The notes under the pieces: model-generated
The model's database searches: none
What the model was told of the DNA's origin: nothing
Seen by the model: the letters and a program-made list of their open reading frames with translations, nothing else
Program-made: the position numbers and the translations under genes
In this document: in pieces, positions 45,639 to 54,425 of the stretch
How positions within the stretch are numbered: position 1 is the stretch's first letter
How the letters are laid out: each line of letters starts with the position of its first letter
DNA from: Nitrogeniibacter sp050293885
Lineage (GTDB): Bacteria; Pseudomonadota; Gammaproteobacteria; Burkholderiales; Rhodocyclaceae
Direction: 5' to 3'
Length of the DNA stretch: 64,000 bases
NCBI GenBank assembly: GCA_050293885.1
Contig: JBNKNO010000008.1
Span: 1 to 64,000, forward strand

Positions 45639-46661
45639 ATGAAACTCTCGCCGGACCGCCTGACGCCGCAACTGGAGCAGGCGCTCGGCGCGCTTTATGT
45701 CGTGCACGGCAACGAACCGTTGCTGGTTTCCGAGGCCGGCGACGCCATTCGCGCCGCCGCCAAAGCGCAAGGTTTCGACGAACGGGAAATCCTCGTCAGC
45801 GGCCCGGGATTCGGTTGGGAGGCGGTGTTCGAGTCCACCGGCACGCTGTCGCTGTTCGGCAATCGCAAGGTGGTGGATCTACGCATCCCGAACGGCAAGC
45901 CGGGCAAGGACGGGGGCGACGCCCTCAAGCAACTCGCCACCCAAACGCCTTCGCAAGCCGACGACGTCATTACCCTGATCACCCTGCCCGAGCTCGATTG
46001 GGCCACGCGCAAGACGGCCTGGTTCGCCGCACTCGAAAAAGCCGGGGTGTCGATCGAATGCAACGCGCCGCCGCGTGAGCAACTGCCGCGATGGATCGCC
46101 ATGCGTCTGTCCAACCAGCAACAGTCTGCCCCGGCCGATGCGCTGGCGTTCATCGCCGATCACGTCGAAGGCAACCTGCTGGCCGCGCACCAGGAGCTGC
46201 GCAAACTGGCGCTCCTGTACCCGGTGGGCGAGTTGAGCCTCGATCAAGTGCGCGACGCGGTGCTCGACGTGGCGCGCTACAGCGTCGAACACCTGCGCAT
46301 GGCGCTGCTCGAAGGCGACGCCGCGCGCTGCAGCCGGCTGCTCGAAGGTCTCGCCGGCGAAGGCACGGCGGCACCGCTGGTGCTATGGACGCTGGCCAAC
46401 GAGATTCGAACGCTGGCACGCATCCAGTCTGCCCAACATCGCGGCCAGCCGATCGGCGCGGCGATCAAGGCCGAGCGCGTGTTTGACGACCGCCGCCGTA
46501 GCGCGCTGCAACGCGCGCTCGGGCGCCTCCGCCCCGGCCCGGTGCGCGCCGCACTGGCACATGCGGCAAGAATCGACCGCATCATCAAGGGCTTGAGCCC
46601 GGGCGACGTGTGGGACGAATGCCTGCGACTGACGCTGCGGCTGTGCGAACAACGCGCCTGA
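45639..46661 (+). CDS. holA: DNA polymerase III delta subunit
   Basis: Clamp-loader subunit that opens the beta ring. It has 340 residues, as usual for HolA. Recognisable are the N-terminal 'ALYVVHGNEPLLV', 'LFGNRKVVDLRIP', and the C-terminal '.RIDRIIKGL..GDVWDECLRLTL' pattern. The family's degenerate P-loop region does not bind ATP. The ATG at 45639 is immediately preceded by CCAGG, the end of the palindromic element, which gives a poor ribosome site; translation efficiency might be affected. Confidence 0.92.
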   Translation: MKLSPDRLTPQLEQALGALYVVHGNEPLLVSEAGDAIRAAAKAQGFDEREILVSGPGFGWEAVFESTGTLSLFGNRKVVDLRIPNGKPGKDGGDALKQLATQTPSQADDVITLITLPELDWATRKTAWFAALEKAGVSIECNAPPREQLPRWIAMRLSNQQQSAPADALAFIADHVEGNLLAAHQELRKLALLYPVGELSLDQVRDAVLDVARYSVEHLRMALLEGDAARCSRLLEGLAGEGTAAPLVLWTLANEIRTLARIQSAQHRGQPIGAAIKAERVFDDRRRSALQRALGRLRPGPVRAALAHAARIDRIIKGLSPGDVWDECLRLTLRLCEQRA

Positions 46662-46755
46662 ACGCCCGACCAGGCCACTGATCGCCCGCTTTTTGCCGCA
46701 CTGCGCAAGCATGCGGTAATCTGTTCGATTACGTCACTCGAATCGACCCGGCATC

Positions 46756-48033
46756 ATGGACATTGCACGCTACATGCAGACGGTGGGCCAGCAGGCGCGC
46801 GACGCCTCACGCCACATGGCGGCCGCCTCCACCCAAGCAAAGAACACCGCACTCACAGCCATCGCCCGCCACCTGCGCGAGCGCAAGGACGCGCTGCTCA
46901 CCGCCAACGCGGCCGATCTCGCGCAAGCGCGCGCAGACGGCCTGGAACCCGCGCTGATCGACCGTCTCACCCTCACGGACAAGGGCGTGGCGGCGATGGC
47001 GGAAGGCCTCGAACAAATCGCCGCGCTGCCCGATCCGGTCGGTGAAATCACCGATGTGAAACGGCGCCCGAGCGGCATTCAGGTCGGCAAGATGCGCGTG
47101 CCGCTGGGCGTGGTCGGCATCATTTACGAGGCGCGCCCCAACGTCACCGCCGACGCCGCCGCGCTGTGCCTGAAGTCGGGCAACGCGGCCATTCTGCGCG
47201 GCGGCAAGGAAGCCATCCACTGCAATCAGGCGATTGCCGAATGCGTGCGCGCCGGGTTGGCCGAGGCCGGCCTGCCCGAAGCGGCGGTACAGGTCATCGA
47301 AACCACCGATCGCGCCGCCGTCGGCCAGCTCATCACCCTGCCCGAGTACGTCGACGTGATCGTGCCGCGCGGCGGCAAGGGGCTGATCGAGCGCATCTCG
47401 CGCGAAGCGCGCGTGCCCGTCATCAAGCACCTCGACGGCAACTGTCATGTCTACGTGCACGAAGCGGCCGACGCCGACAAGGCACTGGCGATTGTCGAGA
47501 ACTCGAAGACCCAGCGCTACGGCACCTGCAACACCGCCGAATCGCTGCTCATCGACGAATCCATCGCCGACACCCAGCTGCCCCGCATCGGCCAGATGCT
47601 TGCAGGCAAGGGCGTGGCCCTGCGCTGCTGCGAGCGCAGCCTGGCGCTGCTGCGCGAAGCCGGCATCGACGCCAGCCACCTGCAGGCAGCGCAGGAGAGC
47701 GACTGGAGCGAGGAATATCTCGCCCCGATCATCGCCGTGCGCATCGTCACCGACCTGGACGAGGCGATCGCGCATATCAACCGCTACAGCTCCGGTCACA
47801 CCGAGAGCATCGTGAGCGAGAACTACACCGCAGCCATGCGCTTCTTGCGCGAAGTGGATTCGGCCTCAGTGATGATCAACGCCTCGACGCGATTTGCGGA
47901 CGGATTCGAGTACGGACTGGGCGCCGAAATCGGCATCTCCACCGACAAGATTCACGCCCGCGGTCCGGTGGGCCTCGAAGGGCTGACCAGCCAGAAATGG
48001 ATTGTGTTCGGCAACGGGGAAGTGCGCGGCTAA
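46756..48033 (+). CDS. proA: Gamma-glutamyl phosphate reductase
   Basis: Second step of proline synthesis: reduces glutamyl-5-phosphate to glutamate semialdehyde with NADPH. It has 425 residues of aldehyde-dehydrogenase-type fold. The catalytic cysteine is C258 in 'YGTCNTAES'. Other marks are 'GVVGIIYEARPNVT', 'LKSGNAAILRGG' and the C-terminal 'TSRFADGFEYGLGAEIGIST'-like segment. It follows holA by 95 bases, the usual betaproteobacterial order. Confidence 0.97.
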   Translation: MDIARYMQTVGQQARDASRHMAAASTQAKNTALTAIARHLRERKDALLTANAADLAQARADGLEPALIDRLTLTDKGVAAMAEGLEQIAALPDPVGEITDVKRRPSGIQVGKMRVPLGVVGIIYEARPNVTADAAALCLKSGNAAILRGGKEAIHCNQAIAECVRAGLAEAGLPEAAVQVIETTDRAAVGQLITLPEYVDVIVPRGGKGLIERISREARVPVIKHLDGNCHVYVHEAADADKALAIVENSKTQRYGTCNTAESLLIDESIADTQLPRIGQMLAGKGVALRCCERSLALLREAGIDASHLQAAQESDWSEEYLAPIIAVRIVTDLDEAIAHINRYSSGHTESIVSENYTAAMRFLREVDSASVMINASTRFADGFEYGLGAEIGISTDKIHARGPVGLEGLTSQKWIVFGNGEVRG

Positions 48034-48121
48034 GCAATCCGCACGATCGTTCGCAAGCCTGATAGGATAGGCGCGTGCTGCGCAGGGGCGGCACGTGCCA
48101 CGATCCTTTTCGGGAGATCCC

Positions 48122-48688
48122 ATGAAAAACATTTTCGCCATCCTCTGCGCCCTGTTCGTGTTGTCGGCCCATGCCGCCGTCGACGTCGCAGGCGTCAAGT
48201 TCGAAGACGCTGCCCGCATTGGCGAGCAGACACTCACGCTGAACGGCGCCGGCGTGCGCAAGAAGTTCTTCTTCAAGGTCTATGCGGCCGGCCTCTATCT
48301 GCCGCACAAGGCCGACGCCACCTCCGCCGTACTGGCGCAAACCGGCGCCAAACGCATCGACATCGAGACCTTGCGCGACCTCACCGCCAAGCAATTCACC
48401 GATGCGCTTGAAGAAGGTCTGGAGAAGAATCTCAGCGCCGCCGAACTGGCGGCACTCCAGCCCCAAATCAAGCAGTTCGTCGGCAACCTCCTGGCGGTCG
48501 AATCCGCCAAGGAAGGCACCCGCATCCTGATCGACTACCTGCCAGGCTCAGGCACCGCGCTGACGGTCTCGGGCCACCCGGCCGGCAAGCCCGTCGCCGG
48601 CGCAGCCTTCTTCGACGCCTTGCTGCGCGTCTGGATTGGCGACAAACCAGCGCAGAACGATCTGAAACAGTCTCTGCTCGGTCGATGA
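48122..48688 (+). CDS. Exported chalcone-isomerase-like protein
   Basis: A 188-residue periplasmic protein with a signal peptide ('FAILCALFVLSAHA'). The mature part matches the chalcone isomerase-like fold ('GVRKKFFFKVYAAGLYLP', 'DALEEGLEKNLS', 'GKPVAGAAFFDALLRVWIG'). Bacterial members are not flavonoid enzymes; fatty-acid binding has been proposed for the fold. The start at 48122 follows GGGAGAT; a start nine codons earlier lacks the signal-peptide pattern. Confidence 0.83.
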   Translation: MKNIFAILCALFVLSAHAAVDVAGVKFEDAARIGEQTLTLNGAGVRKKFFFKVYAAGLYLPHKADATSAVLAQTGAKRIDIETLRDLTAKQFTDALEEGLEKNLSAAELAALQPQIKQFVGNLLAVESAKEGTRILIDYLPGSGTALTVSGHPAGKPVAGAAFFDALLRVWIGDKPAQNDLKQSLLGR

Positions 48689-48742
48689 GATGCGCCCGAC
48701 CGCTTCGCGTGCGGTAGCGGCTGTGGCATACTCGCCGCGTTC

Positions 48743-48819
48743 GGGTGAGTTCGCTCACCCTCAGCTTGCTCTGGGGTAGAGCAACCGGGTCGGCGTGACC
48801 TACGGGTCGCGCCGCACCC
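48743..48819. repeat. Cluster of three strong hairpins
   Basis: Three consecutive stems lie in the gap before ogt: GGGTGAG/CTCACCC with a TTCG loop (48743-48760); TTGCTCT/AGAGCAA with a GGGGT loop (48766-48784); and a 14-bp stem with one bulge, GGGTCGGCG.../...CGCCGCACCC, with a TACG loop (48787-48819). There is no T tract. They may be REP-type extragenic palindromes or part of a structured RNA. Confidence 0.5.
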
Positions 48820-48867
48820 ACCCCACCGGCGCTTGTTGCACACCGCCTTGCCGCGCAAAATGTCCGT

Positions 48868-49332
48868 ATGGATTTCGCCGCAATCATCCCCGCCCCATTC
48901 GGCGCGCTCGGCATCACCTGCACAAGCGATGTCATCACGGAGATTCGCTTTCTCCCGCCCGGCACGGCAGCGCGCGCGCCCACGACCGCGATCGCCCGAT
49001 CTGCGGCCGATCAGCTCAAGGTCTGGCTGCAGGATGCCAGCGCGACGTTCAACCTGCCCCTCGCCCCTGCCGGCACGCCGTTTCAGAGACGTGTGTGGAC
49101 CGCCATCAGCGCCATTCCAGCGGGAGAGCGACGTAGTTACGGCGACATTTCCACCGAGCTCGGCAGCGCCGCCCGCGCTGTCGGTCAAGCCTGTGGCGCC
49201 AATCCCTACCCGATCGTGGTGCCCTGCCATCGCGTCGTCGCCAAACACGCGCTGGGCGGCTTCGCCAACGCCCGCGGAGGCTTTCTCATCGAGACCAAAC
49301 AATGGCTGCTTCGCCACGAAATGCGCCGCTAG
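48868..49332 (+). CDS. ogt: Methylated-DNA-protein-cysteine methyltransferase
   Basis: A suicide repair protein that removes alkyl groups from O6 of guanine and accepts them on a cysteine. It has 154 residues. The active cysteine is C120 in 'VVPCHRVV'; 'FQRRVWTAISAIPAGE' and 'RAVGQACGANP' contain the DNA-binding helices with the arginine finger. The last 31 bases overlap xerD in another frame, so both are probably translated from one message. Confidence 0.95.
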   Translation: MDFAAIIPAPFGALGITCTSDVITEIRFLPPGTAARAPTTAIARSAADQLKVWLQDASATFNLPLAPAGTPFQRRVWTAISAIPAGERRSYGDISTELGSAARAVGQACGANPYPIVVPCHRVVAKHALGGFANARGGFLIETKQWLLRHEMRR

Positions 49333-50237
49333 CCCCACTCGAGGCCGCGGACCAGCGCGACCTGGATGCGTTTTGCGACGGCCTGTGGCTCGAAGACGGG
49401 CTGGCGCGCAACACGCTCGACGCCTACCGCAGCGATCTGTCCCGTTTCGCCCGGTGGCTGCGCCAGGCGCACAAACGGGCACTCCCCGACGCCGCCACTG
49501 AACACCTGCACGCGTATCTGGCCGACTTCAGCCAGCACGCCAAGCCCGCCAGCCAACGCCGCCTGCTGTCGGCCTGGCGCCGCTTTTTTCAGCGACAAAT
49601 GCGCGACGGGCGCATCACGCACGACCCGAGCGCGGCCATCGACCCGCCGATGCCGGGACAACGTTTTCCAAAAACGCTGTCGGAGACGGCCGTCGACGCC
49701 CTGCTCGACGCGCCGGACATCGACACCGCCCTGGGCTTGCGCGACAAGGCAATGCTCGAGCTCCTCTATGCGACGGGTTTGCGTGTCTCGGAGCTGGTCG
49801 GCCTCAATACCTTCCAGGTCAGTCTCAATGACGGTGCGCTGCGCGTCATGGGCAAAGGCGCCAAAGAAAGGCTGGTCCCGATCGGCCAACAGGCTGCCGA
49901 CTGGCTTCAGCGCTATCTTTCGGGATCGCGCCAACCGATTCTCGCCGGCCGCCAAAGCGATGCGCTGTTCGTCACCACGCGCGGCAACGCCATGAGCCGC
50001 CAGATGTTCTGGCGACTCATCAAACGCTACGGCACCATCGCGGGCATTGCAGAAAACATTCTGTCACCCCATACCTTGCGTCATGCCTTTGCCACGCATC
50101 TACTCAATCACGGCGCCGATTTGCGCGTCGTACAATTGCTGCTCGGCCATGCCGATATTTCCACGACGCAGATTTACACGCATGTCGCCCGAGCCCGACT
50201 GAAACAAATGCACGCCATTCACCACCCGCGCGGCTAA
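49302..50237 (+). CDS. xerD: Site-specific tyrosine recombinase XerD
   Basis: With XerC it resolves chromosome dimers at dif during division. It has 311 residues. The N-terminal core-binding SAM-like domain is 15-110. Catalytic residues: R in 'ATGLRVSEL' (about 161), K in 'GKGAKER', H and R in 'SPHTLRHAFATHL' (about 257-260), H in 'LLGHADISTTQIY', and the nucleophilic tyrosine near 291 in 'QIYTHV'. 'GLARNTLDAYRSDL' near the start fits XerD. It overlaps ogt by 31 bases. Confidence 0.94.
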   Translation: MAASPRNAPLAPLEAADQRDLDAFCDGLWLEDGLARNTLDAYRSDLSRFARWLRQAHKRALPDAATEHLHAYLADFSQHAKPASQRRLLSAWRRFFQRQMRDGRITHDPSAAIDPPMPGQRFPKTLSETAVDALLDAPDIDTALGLRDKAMLELLYATGLRVSELVGLNTFQVSLNDGALRVMGKGAKERLVPIGQQAADWLQRYLSGSRQPILAGRQSDALFVTTRGNAMSRQMFWRLIKRYGTIAGIAENILSPHTLRHAFATHLLNHGADLRVVQLLLGHADISTTQIYTHVARARLKQMHAIHHPRG

Positions 50238-50258
50238 CTGGAATCCGAGCATCCCGCC

Positions 50259-50747
50259 ATGAACAGCAAACATCCCGACACCCCCGCCATCCGCTTTCTT
50301 CAAAGCCATCGAATTGCCTTTGCGCCGCTGCTATATGCCTACGAGGAACATGGCGGCACACGCGTGGCAGCACACTCGCTGAATCTCCCGGAGCACGCGG
50401 TCATCAAAACACTGGTGCTGGAAGATGATTTACGCAAACCGCTGATTGTGTTGATGCATGGCGATCGAGATGTCGCGCTGAAAAAGCTGGCCACCGAAAT
50501 CGGCGCAAAAAGCGTTCACCCCTGCAAGCCGGACATCGCGCAAAAGCACACCGGCTACCAAGTCGGCGGCACCTCTCCCTTCGGCCTGAGAAAACCCATG
50601 CCGATATACCTGGAGCGCAGCATTCTCGATCTGCCACTGGTCTACATCAATGGCGGCAAGCGTGGCTTCCTGGTTGGCATACACGCGCACGACCTGATGC
50701 AATCCTTGCAGCCGACAACACTCGATATCGCCAAGAAAAACGAATAA
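50259..50747 (+). CDS. ybaK: Cys-tRNA(Pro)/aminoacyl-tRNA deacylase YbaK
   Basis: Clears mischarged tRNA (Cys-tRNA-Pro and related species) after synthetase errors. It has 162 residues, a single YbaK/INS domain: 'HGGTRVAAHSLNLPEHAVIKTLV' in part, with the conserved lysine in 'VIKTLV', and 'GGTSPFGLRKPMPIYLE' with the glycine-rich GxxSPFG loop. It lies 21 bases after xerD and is probably in the same transcript. Confidence 0.93.
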   Translation: MNSKHPDTPAIRFLQSHRIAFAPLLYAYEEHGGTRVAAHSLNLPEHAVIKTLVLEDDLRKPLIVLMHGDRDVALKKLATEIGAKSVHPCKPDIAQKHTGYQVGGTSPFGLRKPMPIYLERSILDLPLVYINGGKRGFLVGIHAHDLMQSLQPTTLDIAKKNE

Positions 50748-50969
50748 GCGCGCTTTTTCCAATTCCGACAAACTTTTTTATATATCGTGCCGAAATAACC
50801 AGAGAGTTGATTTGCTTCAACGCTTGATGGCAGAATCCGGAGTGATTGGATTTGGCGATTGAAGACGAAATCCTAAATACCTTTCGACATATAAATCGCT
50901 TTATTCGTGGCGCGTGTCGATTGCGCCGAAGCGTCACAAGCAAACATTTACAAACAATAAAGGCTCGAC

Positions 50970-51329
50970 ATGGACATCAAACTGAATCAACTGACCGTCA
51001 CCGAGCTGCGCCGTCTGCGCACCAAAGTGGACTCGGAACTGAAACGCCGCGACGATGTCGCCCGCAAAGAGGTTCTCAAGCAGGTCAAGAAAATCGCGGC
51101 AGAGCATGGCGTGACGCTTTCCGAAGTGCTCGCCGAGGCCAAGCCGCCGCGCGCCGCAGCAAAGACCACGCGCAAGGCGTCGAGCGCGAAGGGCAAGAAA
51201 GTCCCGGTCAAATACCGCAATCCGGCAGACAGCACACAAGGCTGGACCGGCCGCGGCCGCAAGCCGCGTTGGGTTGAGGCATGGCTGGCGAGCGGCAAGT
51301 CGATCGACGATCTGCAGGTCAAGAAATGA
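50970..51329 (+). CDS. H-NS family nucleoid-associated protein
   Basis: A 119-residue DNA-binding silencer of AT-rich DNA. An N-terminal coiled coil (about 5-55) for oligomerisation is followed by a Lys/Ala-rich linker and the C-terminal DNA-binding domain 'KYRNPADSTQGWTGRGRKP' with the 'GRGRKP' AT-hook-like loop. The 220 bases before it are clearly AT-richer than the surroundings, which fits autoregulation of hns genes. It ends at a strong terminator. Confidence 0.92.
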   Translation: MDIKLNQLTVTELRRLRTKVDSELKRRDDVARKEVLKQVKKIAAEHGVTLSEVLAEAKPPRAAAKTTRKASSAKGKKVPVKYRNPADSTQGWTGRGRKPRWVEAWLASGKSIDDLQVKK

Positions 51330-51358
51330 CCCCATGCCACATCGGCAACAGGTAAATC

Positions 51359-51382
51359 AAAAGCCGCCCACGGGCGGCTTTT
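51359..51382 (+). terminator. Bidirectional terminator after the hns-like gene
   Basis: AAAAGCCGCC pairs with GGCGGCTTTT around a CACG loop, with T-rich sequence on both sides when read on either strand. It lies between the convergent hns-like gene and folB and can serve both. Confidence 0.9.
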
Positions 51383-51433
51383 GATTTGTCGAGCATCGAC
51401 CCTGCTCGCACCTGTTTCACACAACCGGACGCT

Positions 51434-51808
51434 TCAGTCGGTATCGAATACCGCATGGCCATCGCGGCCACGCTGAATAAACACGCCGACACGGCGAACG
51501 TCTTTCATCACCCCGATCTTCGCGATTCTCAACTTGACCCACGGCGCGTTGAACTCGTCAAAAAGCAGGGCAACCACGAATTCGCCAAGTGTCTCGATGA
51601 GATTGAAATGCCGCCCCGCCAACTCGGCGCGAATTCGCTCGATGACTTTTGCGTAATCAATCGTGTCATCAATGTCATCACGCTCGGCCGCCGCATCCGG
51701 CACACCGAAGGTGAGATTCAATTCAAGCGGCTGCGGCGCCACCTGTTCGCGTGGATAGATACCGACGCGAGCGGAAACGCGCAATTCTTCAATGAAGATG
51801 AAATCCAT
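51434..51808 (-). CDS. folB: Dihydroneopterin aldolase
   Basis: Folate biosynthesis: cleaves dihydroneopterin to hydroxymethyl-dihydropterin and glycolaldehyde. It has 124 residues. 'DFIFIEELRVSARVGIYPREQ' (in part), 'DDTIDYAKV' with the conserved tyrosine, and 'FNLIETLGEFVV' with the catalytic glutamate region are visible. The usual C-terminal lysine appears in 'VKLRIAKIGV'. It is divergent from plsY, 73 bases apart. Confidence 0.92.
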   Translation of the reverse strand: MDFIFIEELRVSARVGIYPREQVAPQPLELNLTFGVPDAAAERDDIDDTIDYAKVIERIRAELAGRHFNLIETLGEFVVALLFDEFNAPWVKLRIAKIGVMKDVRRVGVFIQRGRDGHAVFDTD

Positions 51809-51881
51809 GCGAACTCTCGACTAGAATTGCGAGCATTCTAGCTGAACGGGACGCACTCGGCCGCCCCGCGAATGGTTCCGG

Positions 51882-52490
51882 ATGACTACCACCACACTCG
51901 CTCTCATCGTTGTCGCCTATCTCATCGGAGCCGTCCCTTTCGCTGTCCTGGTGAGCAAGGCCCTGGGCCTGGCGGACCCACGTGCCTACGGCTCCGGCAA
52001 CCCCGGGGCGACCAACGTGCTGCGCTCGGGCAGCAAATTGGCGGCCATACTCACCTTGCTGGGCGACGCGCTCAAGGGCACTTTTGCGGTGTGGGTCATG
52101 GCGCGCTGGGGCAGCCCGGCGGCATTGCCGATCGCCGCGGCCGGCCTTGCGGCTTTTCTGGGTCATGTCTTTCCGGTCACCCTTGGCTTCAAGGGCGGCA
52201 AGGGGGTCGCCACCGCCCTCGGCGTGCTCGCAGCTTTCAGCGGCTTGCTGGCGCTGACGTGCGCCGTAGTTTGGTTGGTGATCGCGCTGGTCTTCCGCTA
52301 CTCGTCGCTCGCCGCGCTGATGGCAGCACTCGCCGCACCGATCGCGGCGCACCTGATCATCGGCGCCTCGGCGATCACCGGTGCCTGCGTCGCCATGGCC
52401 GCACTGCTGGTGTTCCGCCATTCGGCCAACATCAAACGCCTGCTGGCCGGCACCGAACCCAGGATCGGAAAAAAGAAAGACGCAAGCTGA
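51882..52490 (+). CDS. plsY: Glycerol-3-phosphate acyltransferase PlsY
   Basis: Inner-membrane enzyme that transfers an acyl group from acyl phosphate to glycerol-3-phosphate, the first step of phospholipid synthesis. It has 202 residues and about seven hydrophobic segments. The three family motifs are present: 'GSGNPGATNVLR', 'GHVFPVTLGFKGGKGVAT', and the segment ahead of 'RHSANIKRLLAGTE'. The plsY/folB/tsaD neighbourhood is typical of proteobacteria. Confidence 0.95.
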   Translation: MTTTTLALIVVAYLIGAVPFAVLVSKALGLADPRAYGSGNPGATNVLRSGSKLAAILTLLGDALKGTFAVWVMARWGSPAALPIAAAGLAAFLGHVFPVTLGFKGGKGVATALGVLAAFSGLLALTCAVVWLVIALVFRYSSLAALMAALAAPIAAHLIIGASAITGACVAMAALLVFRHSANIKRLLAGTEPRIGKKKDAS

Positions 52491-52499
52491 CGGCCGGGA

Positions 52500-53516
52500 C
52501 TAAACGCCCGGCGCGCGAAGCGTTTCCAGCGGCCAGCGCGGTTGCACCGACACACGCCCGCCGGTAGTCCCTTGCGCCCCCTCGCGCAGCCGCATCGCGC
52601 CCGCGAAGGCGATCATGGCGCCGTTGTCGGTGCACAGCTCGGGCTCGGGGTAATACACCCGCCAGCCGCGCCGCTCGGCCATCTGGTCGAGACTCGCGCG
52701 CAGCGCCAGGTTCGCGCCCACGCCGCCCGCCACCACCAGCCGGCTCAAACCTGTCTGCTTGAGCGCCGTTTTGGCTTTGTGCGTGAGCACATCGACCACC
52801 GCGGCCTGAAACTCGGCGGCGAGATCGGCGGGCGTGTGCGTCCCGTCACGCAATGCCGTCATCACGGCCGTTTTCAAACCACTGAAACTGAAATTCAGAT
52901 CACCCGAGTGCAACATCGGGCGCGGCAGCTTGACGCGGCCGGCCTCGCCCGCTTCCGCCAACTTGGCCAGCGCAGGGCCACCGGGATAGGGCAGGTCCAT
53001 CAACTTGGCGGTCTTGTCGAAGGCCTCGCCCGCTGCATCATCGACAGACTCACCCAGCAAGGCATATCGCCCGACACCTTCGACACGCATCAACTGCGTG
53101 TGCCCACCCGACACCAGCAATGCAACGAACGGGAAATCGGGCGCATCCGCGGCCAATAGTGGCGAGAGCAGATGTCCCTCCAGGTGATGAATGGGCAAGG
53201 CGGGCACACCGCGCGCTGCCGCCATCGCCTCGGCCGTGCCGGCCGCCACGAGCAGCGCGCCTGCCAGCCCCGGGCCCGCGGTGTAGGCAATGGCGTCGAC
53301 CGCATCCAGCGTCAGTCCCGCGTCCCCCAGCACCTGACGAATGAGCGCCGGCAGGCGCCGCACGTGGTCCCGCGAGGCAAGCTCGGGCACCACGCCGCCA
53401 TACGCCGCATGCAGATCGATCTGCGAATGCACGCGATGGGCGAGCAGCCCCCGCTGCACGTCGTAGAGCGCAACACCGGTTTCATCGCACGAACTTTCCA
53501 ACCCCAATACAATCAT
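52500..53516 (-). CDS. tsaD: tRNA threonylcarbamoyladenosine transferase subunit
   Basis: Transfers threonylcarbamoyl to A37 of ANN-decoding tRNAs together with TsaB and TsaE. It has 338 residues of ASKHA fold. The N terminus is 'VLGLESSCDETGVALYD'; metal ligands lie in 'HHLEGHL'; 'GGVVPELASRDH', 'LVSGGHTQL' and 'GGVGANLALR' mark the nucleotide site. It is divergent from rpsU, the common arrangement. Confidence 0.96.
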   Translation of the reverse strand: MIVLGLESSCDETGVALYDVQRGLLAHRVHSQIDLHAAYGGVVPELASRDHVRRLPALIRQVLGDAGLTLDAVDAIAYTAGPGLAGALLVAAGTAEAMAAARGVPALPIHHLEGHLLSPLLAADAPDFPFVALLVSGGHTQLMRVEGVGRYALLGESVDDAAGEAFDKTAKLMDLPYPGGPALAKLAEAGEAGRVKLPRPMLHSGDLNFSFSGLKTAVMTALRDGTHTPADLAAEFQAAVVDVLTHKAKTALKQTGLSRLVVAGGVGANLALRASLDQMAERRGWRVYYPEPELCTDNGAMIAFAGAMRLREGAQGTTGGRVSVQPRWPLETLRAPGV

Positions 53517-53589
53517 CTCGACCCCGCTTGTTGTGGCCGTATTCTAGCCGTTTGCCTCGGCACGTCAGCACAAAAGAGTCTTGAAGGGC

Positions 53590-53618
53590 TTGGCATGCTT
53601 GCTTCGAGCGAATATACT
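53590..53618 (+). promoter_or_regulatory. Promoter of the rpsU-dnaG-rpoD cluster
   Basis: TTGGCA (53590-53595) and TATACT (53613-53618) are separated by exactly 17 bases, 41 bases before the rpsU ATG. This is the best sigma-70-like site in the tsaD/rpsU divergent gap. Confidence 0.7.
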
Positions 53619-53658
53619 GCGTGGTTTTCCAGTACATTTTCAGGCGAAGGAACAGGCA

Positions 53659-53871
53659 ATGCCGGGCATCCGCGTTAAAGAAAACGAGCCGTTTGAAGTC
53701 GCAATCCGCCGCTTCAAGCGCACCATCGAAAAGGCAGGCACGCTGACCGAGCTGCGTTCCCGCGAGTTTTACGAAAAGCCGACGGCTGAGCGCAAGCGCA
53801 AGCTGGCTGCAGCGGTCAAGCGCCATCACAAGCGCATCCGCAGCCAGATGCTGCCGCCCAAGATGTACTGA
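53659..53871 (+). CDS. rpsU: 30S ribosomal protein S21
   Basis: A 70-residue basic ribosomal protein that helps initiation. The sequence begins PGIRVKENEPFEVAIRRFKR and ends in a Lys/Arg-rich helix ('RHHKRIRSQMLPPKMY'), as in betaproteobacteria. It is the first gene of the macromolecular-synthesis cluster. The start at 53659 fits the family length; a longer reading is rejected. Confidence 0.97.
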   Translation: MPGIRVKENEPFEVAIRRFKRTIEKAGTLTELRSREFYEKPTAERKRKLAAAVKRHHKRIRSQMLPPKMY

Positions 53872-53960
53872 GCCTTAACCGGCCAGTCATCCCGCCACGA
53901 CCGGCGCGGCCATTGCCGCGTCCGTCGTGGTTTTTGCGTTTTCAGTCCAGGAGTTCTGCC

Positions 53961-54407
53961 ATGTCCCTCAAAGCCCGCATTCAGGAAGAAATGAAAGCTG
54001 CCATGCGTGCCCGCGACAGCGAGCGCCTGGCCGCCATTCGCTTTCTGCTCGCCGCCATCAAGCAGAAAGAGGTCGACACCCAGACCGAGCTGGACGATGA
54101 CGGCGTCACCGCCGTGATCGAGAAACAGCTCAAGCAGCGCAGGGACTCCGCCACCCAGTACGCCAATGGGGGCCGCGCCGATCTGGCCGACAAGGAACGC
54201 TTCGAAATCACCGTGCTCGAGGCCTACATGCCGGCCCAGATGAGCGCAGAAGAAATCGCGGCCGCCGTCACCAAGGCGATCGCCGACACTGGCGCCACCT
54301 CGCTCGCCGACATGGGCAAGGTCATGGCCGCGCTGAAAGGCGCACTGGCCGGCCGCGCCGACATGGGGCTCGTCTCGGCCCGCGTCAAACAGTCGCTCGC
54401 CGGTTAA
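53961..54407 (+). CDS. GatB/YqeY-domain protein
   Basis: A 148-residue helical protein with the YqeY domain, related to the tail of the GatB amidotransferase subunit ('LKARIQEEMKAAMRARDSER', 'YANGGRADLADKE', 'ADMGKVMAALKGALAGRADM' in part). Its role is not settled; a tRNA-related function is suspected from the GatB relation. It sits between rpsU and dnaG, a conserved position. The start at 53961 is preceded by GGAG. Confidence 0.92.
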   Translation: MSLKARIQEEMKAAMRARDSERLAAIRFLLAAIKQKEVDTQTELDDDGVTAVIEKQLKQRRDSATQYANGGRADLADKERFEITVLEAYMPAQMSAEEIAAAVTKAIADTGATSLADMGKVMAALKGALAGRADMGLVSARVKQSLAG

Positions 54408-54425
54408 TCCGGCCCCGCTCCGACC

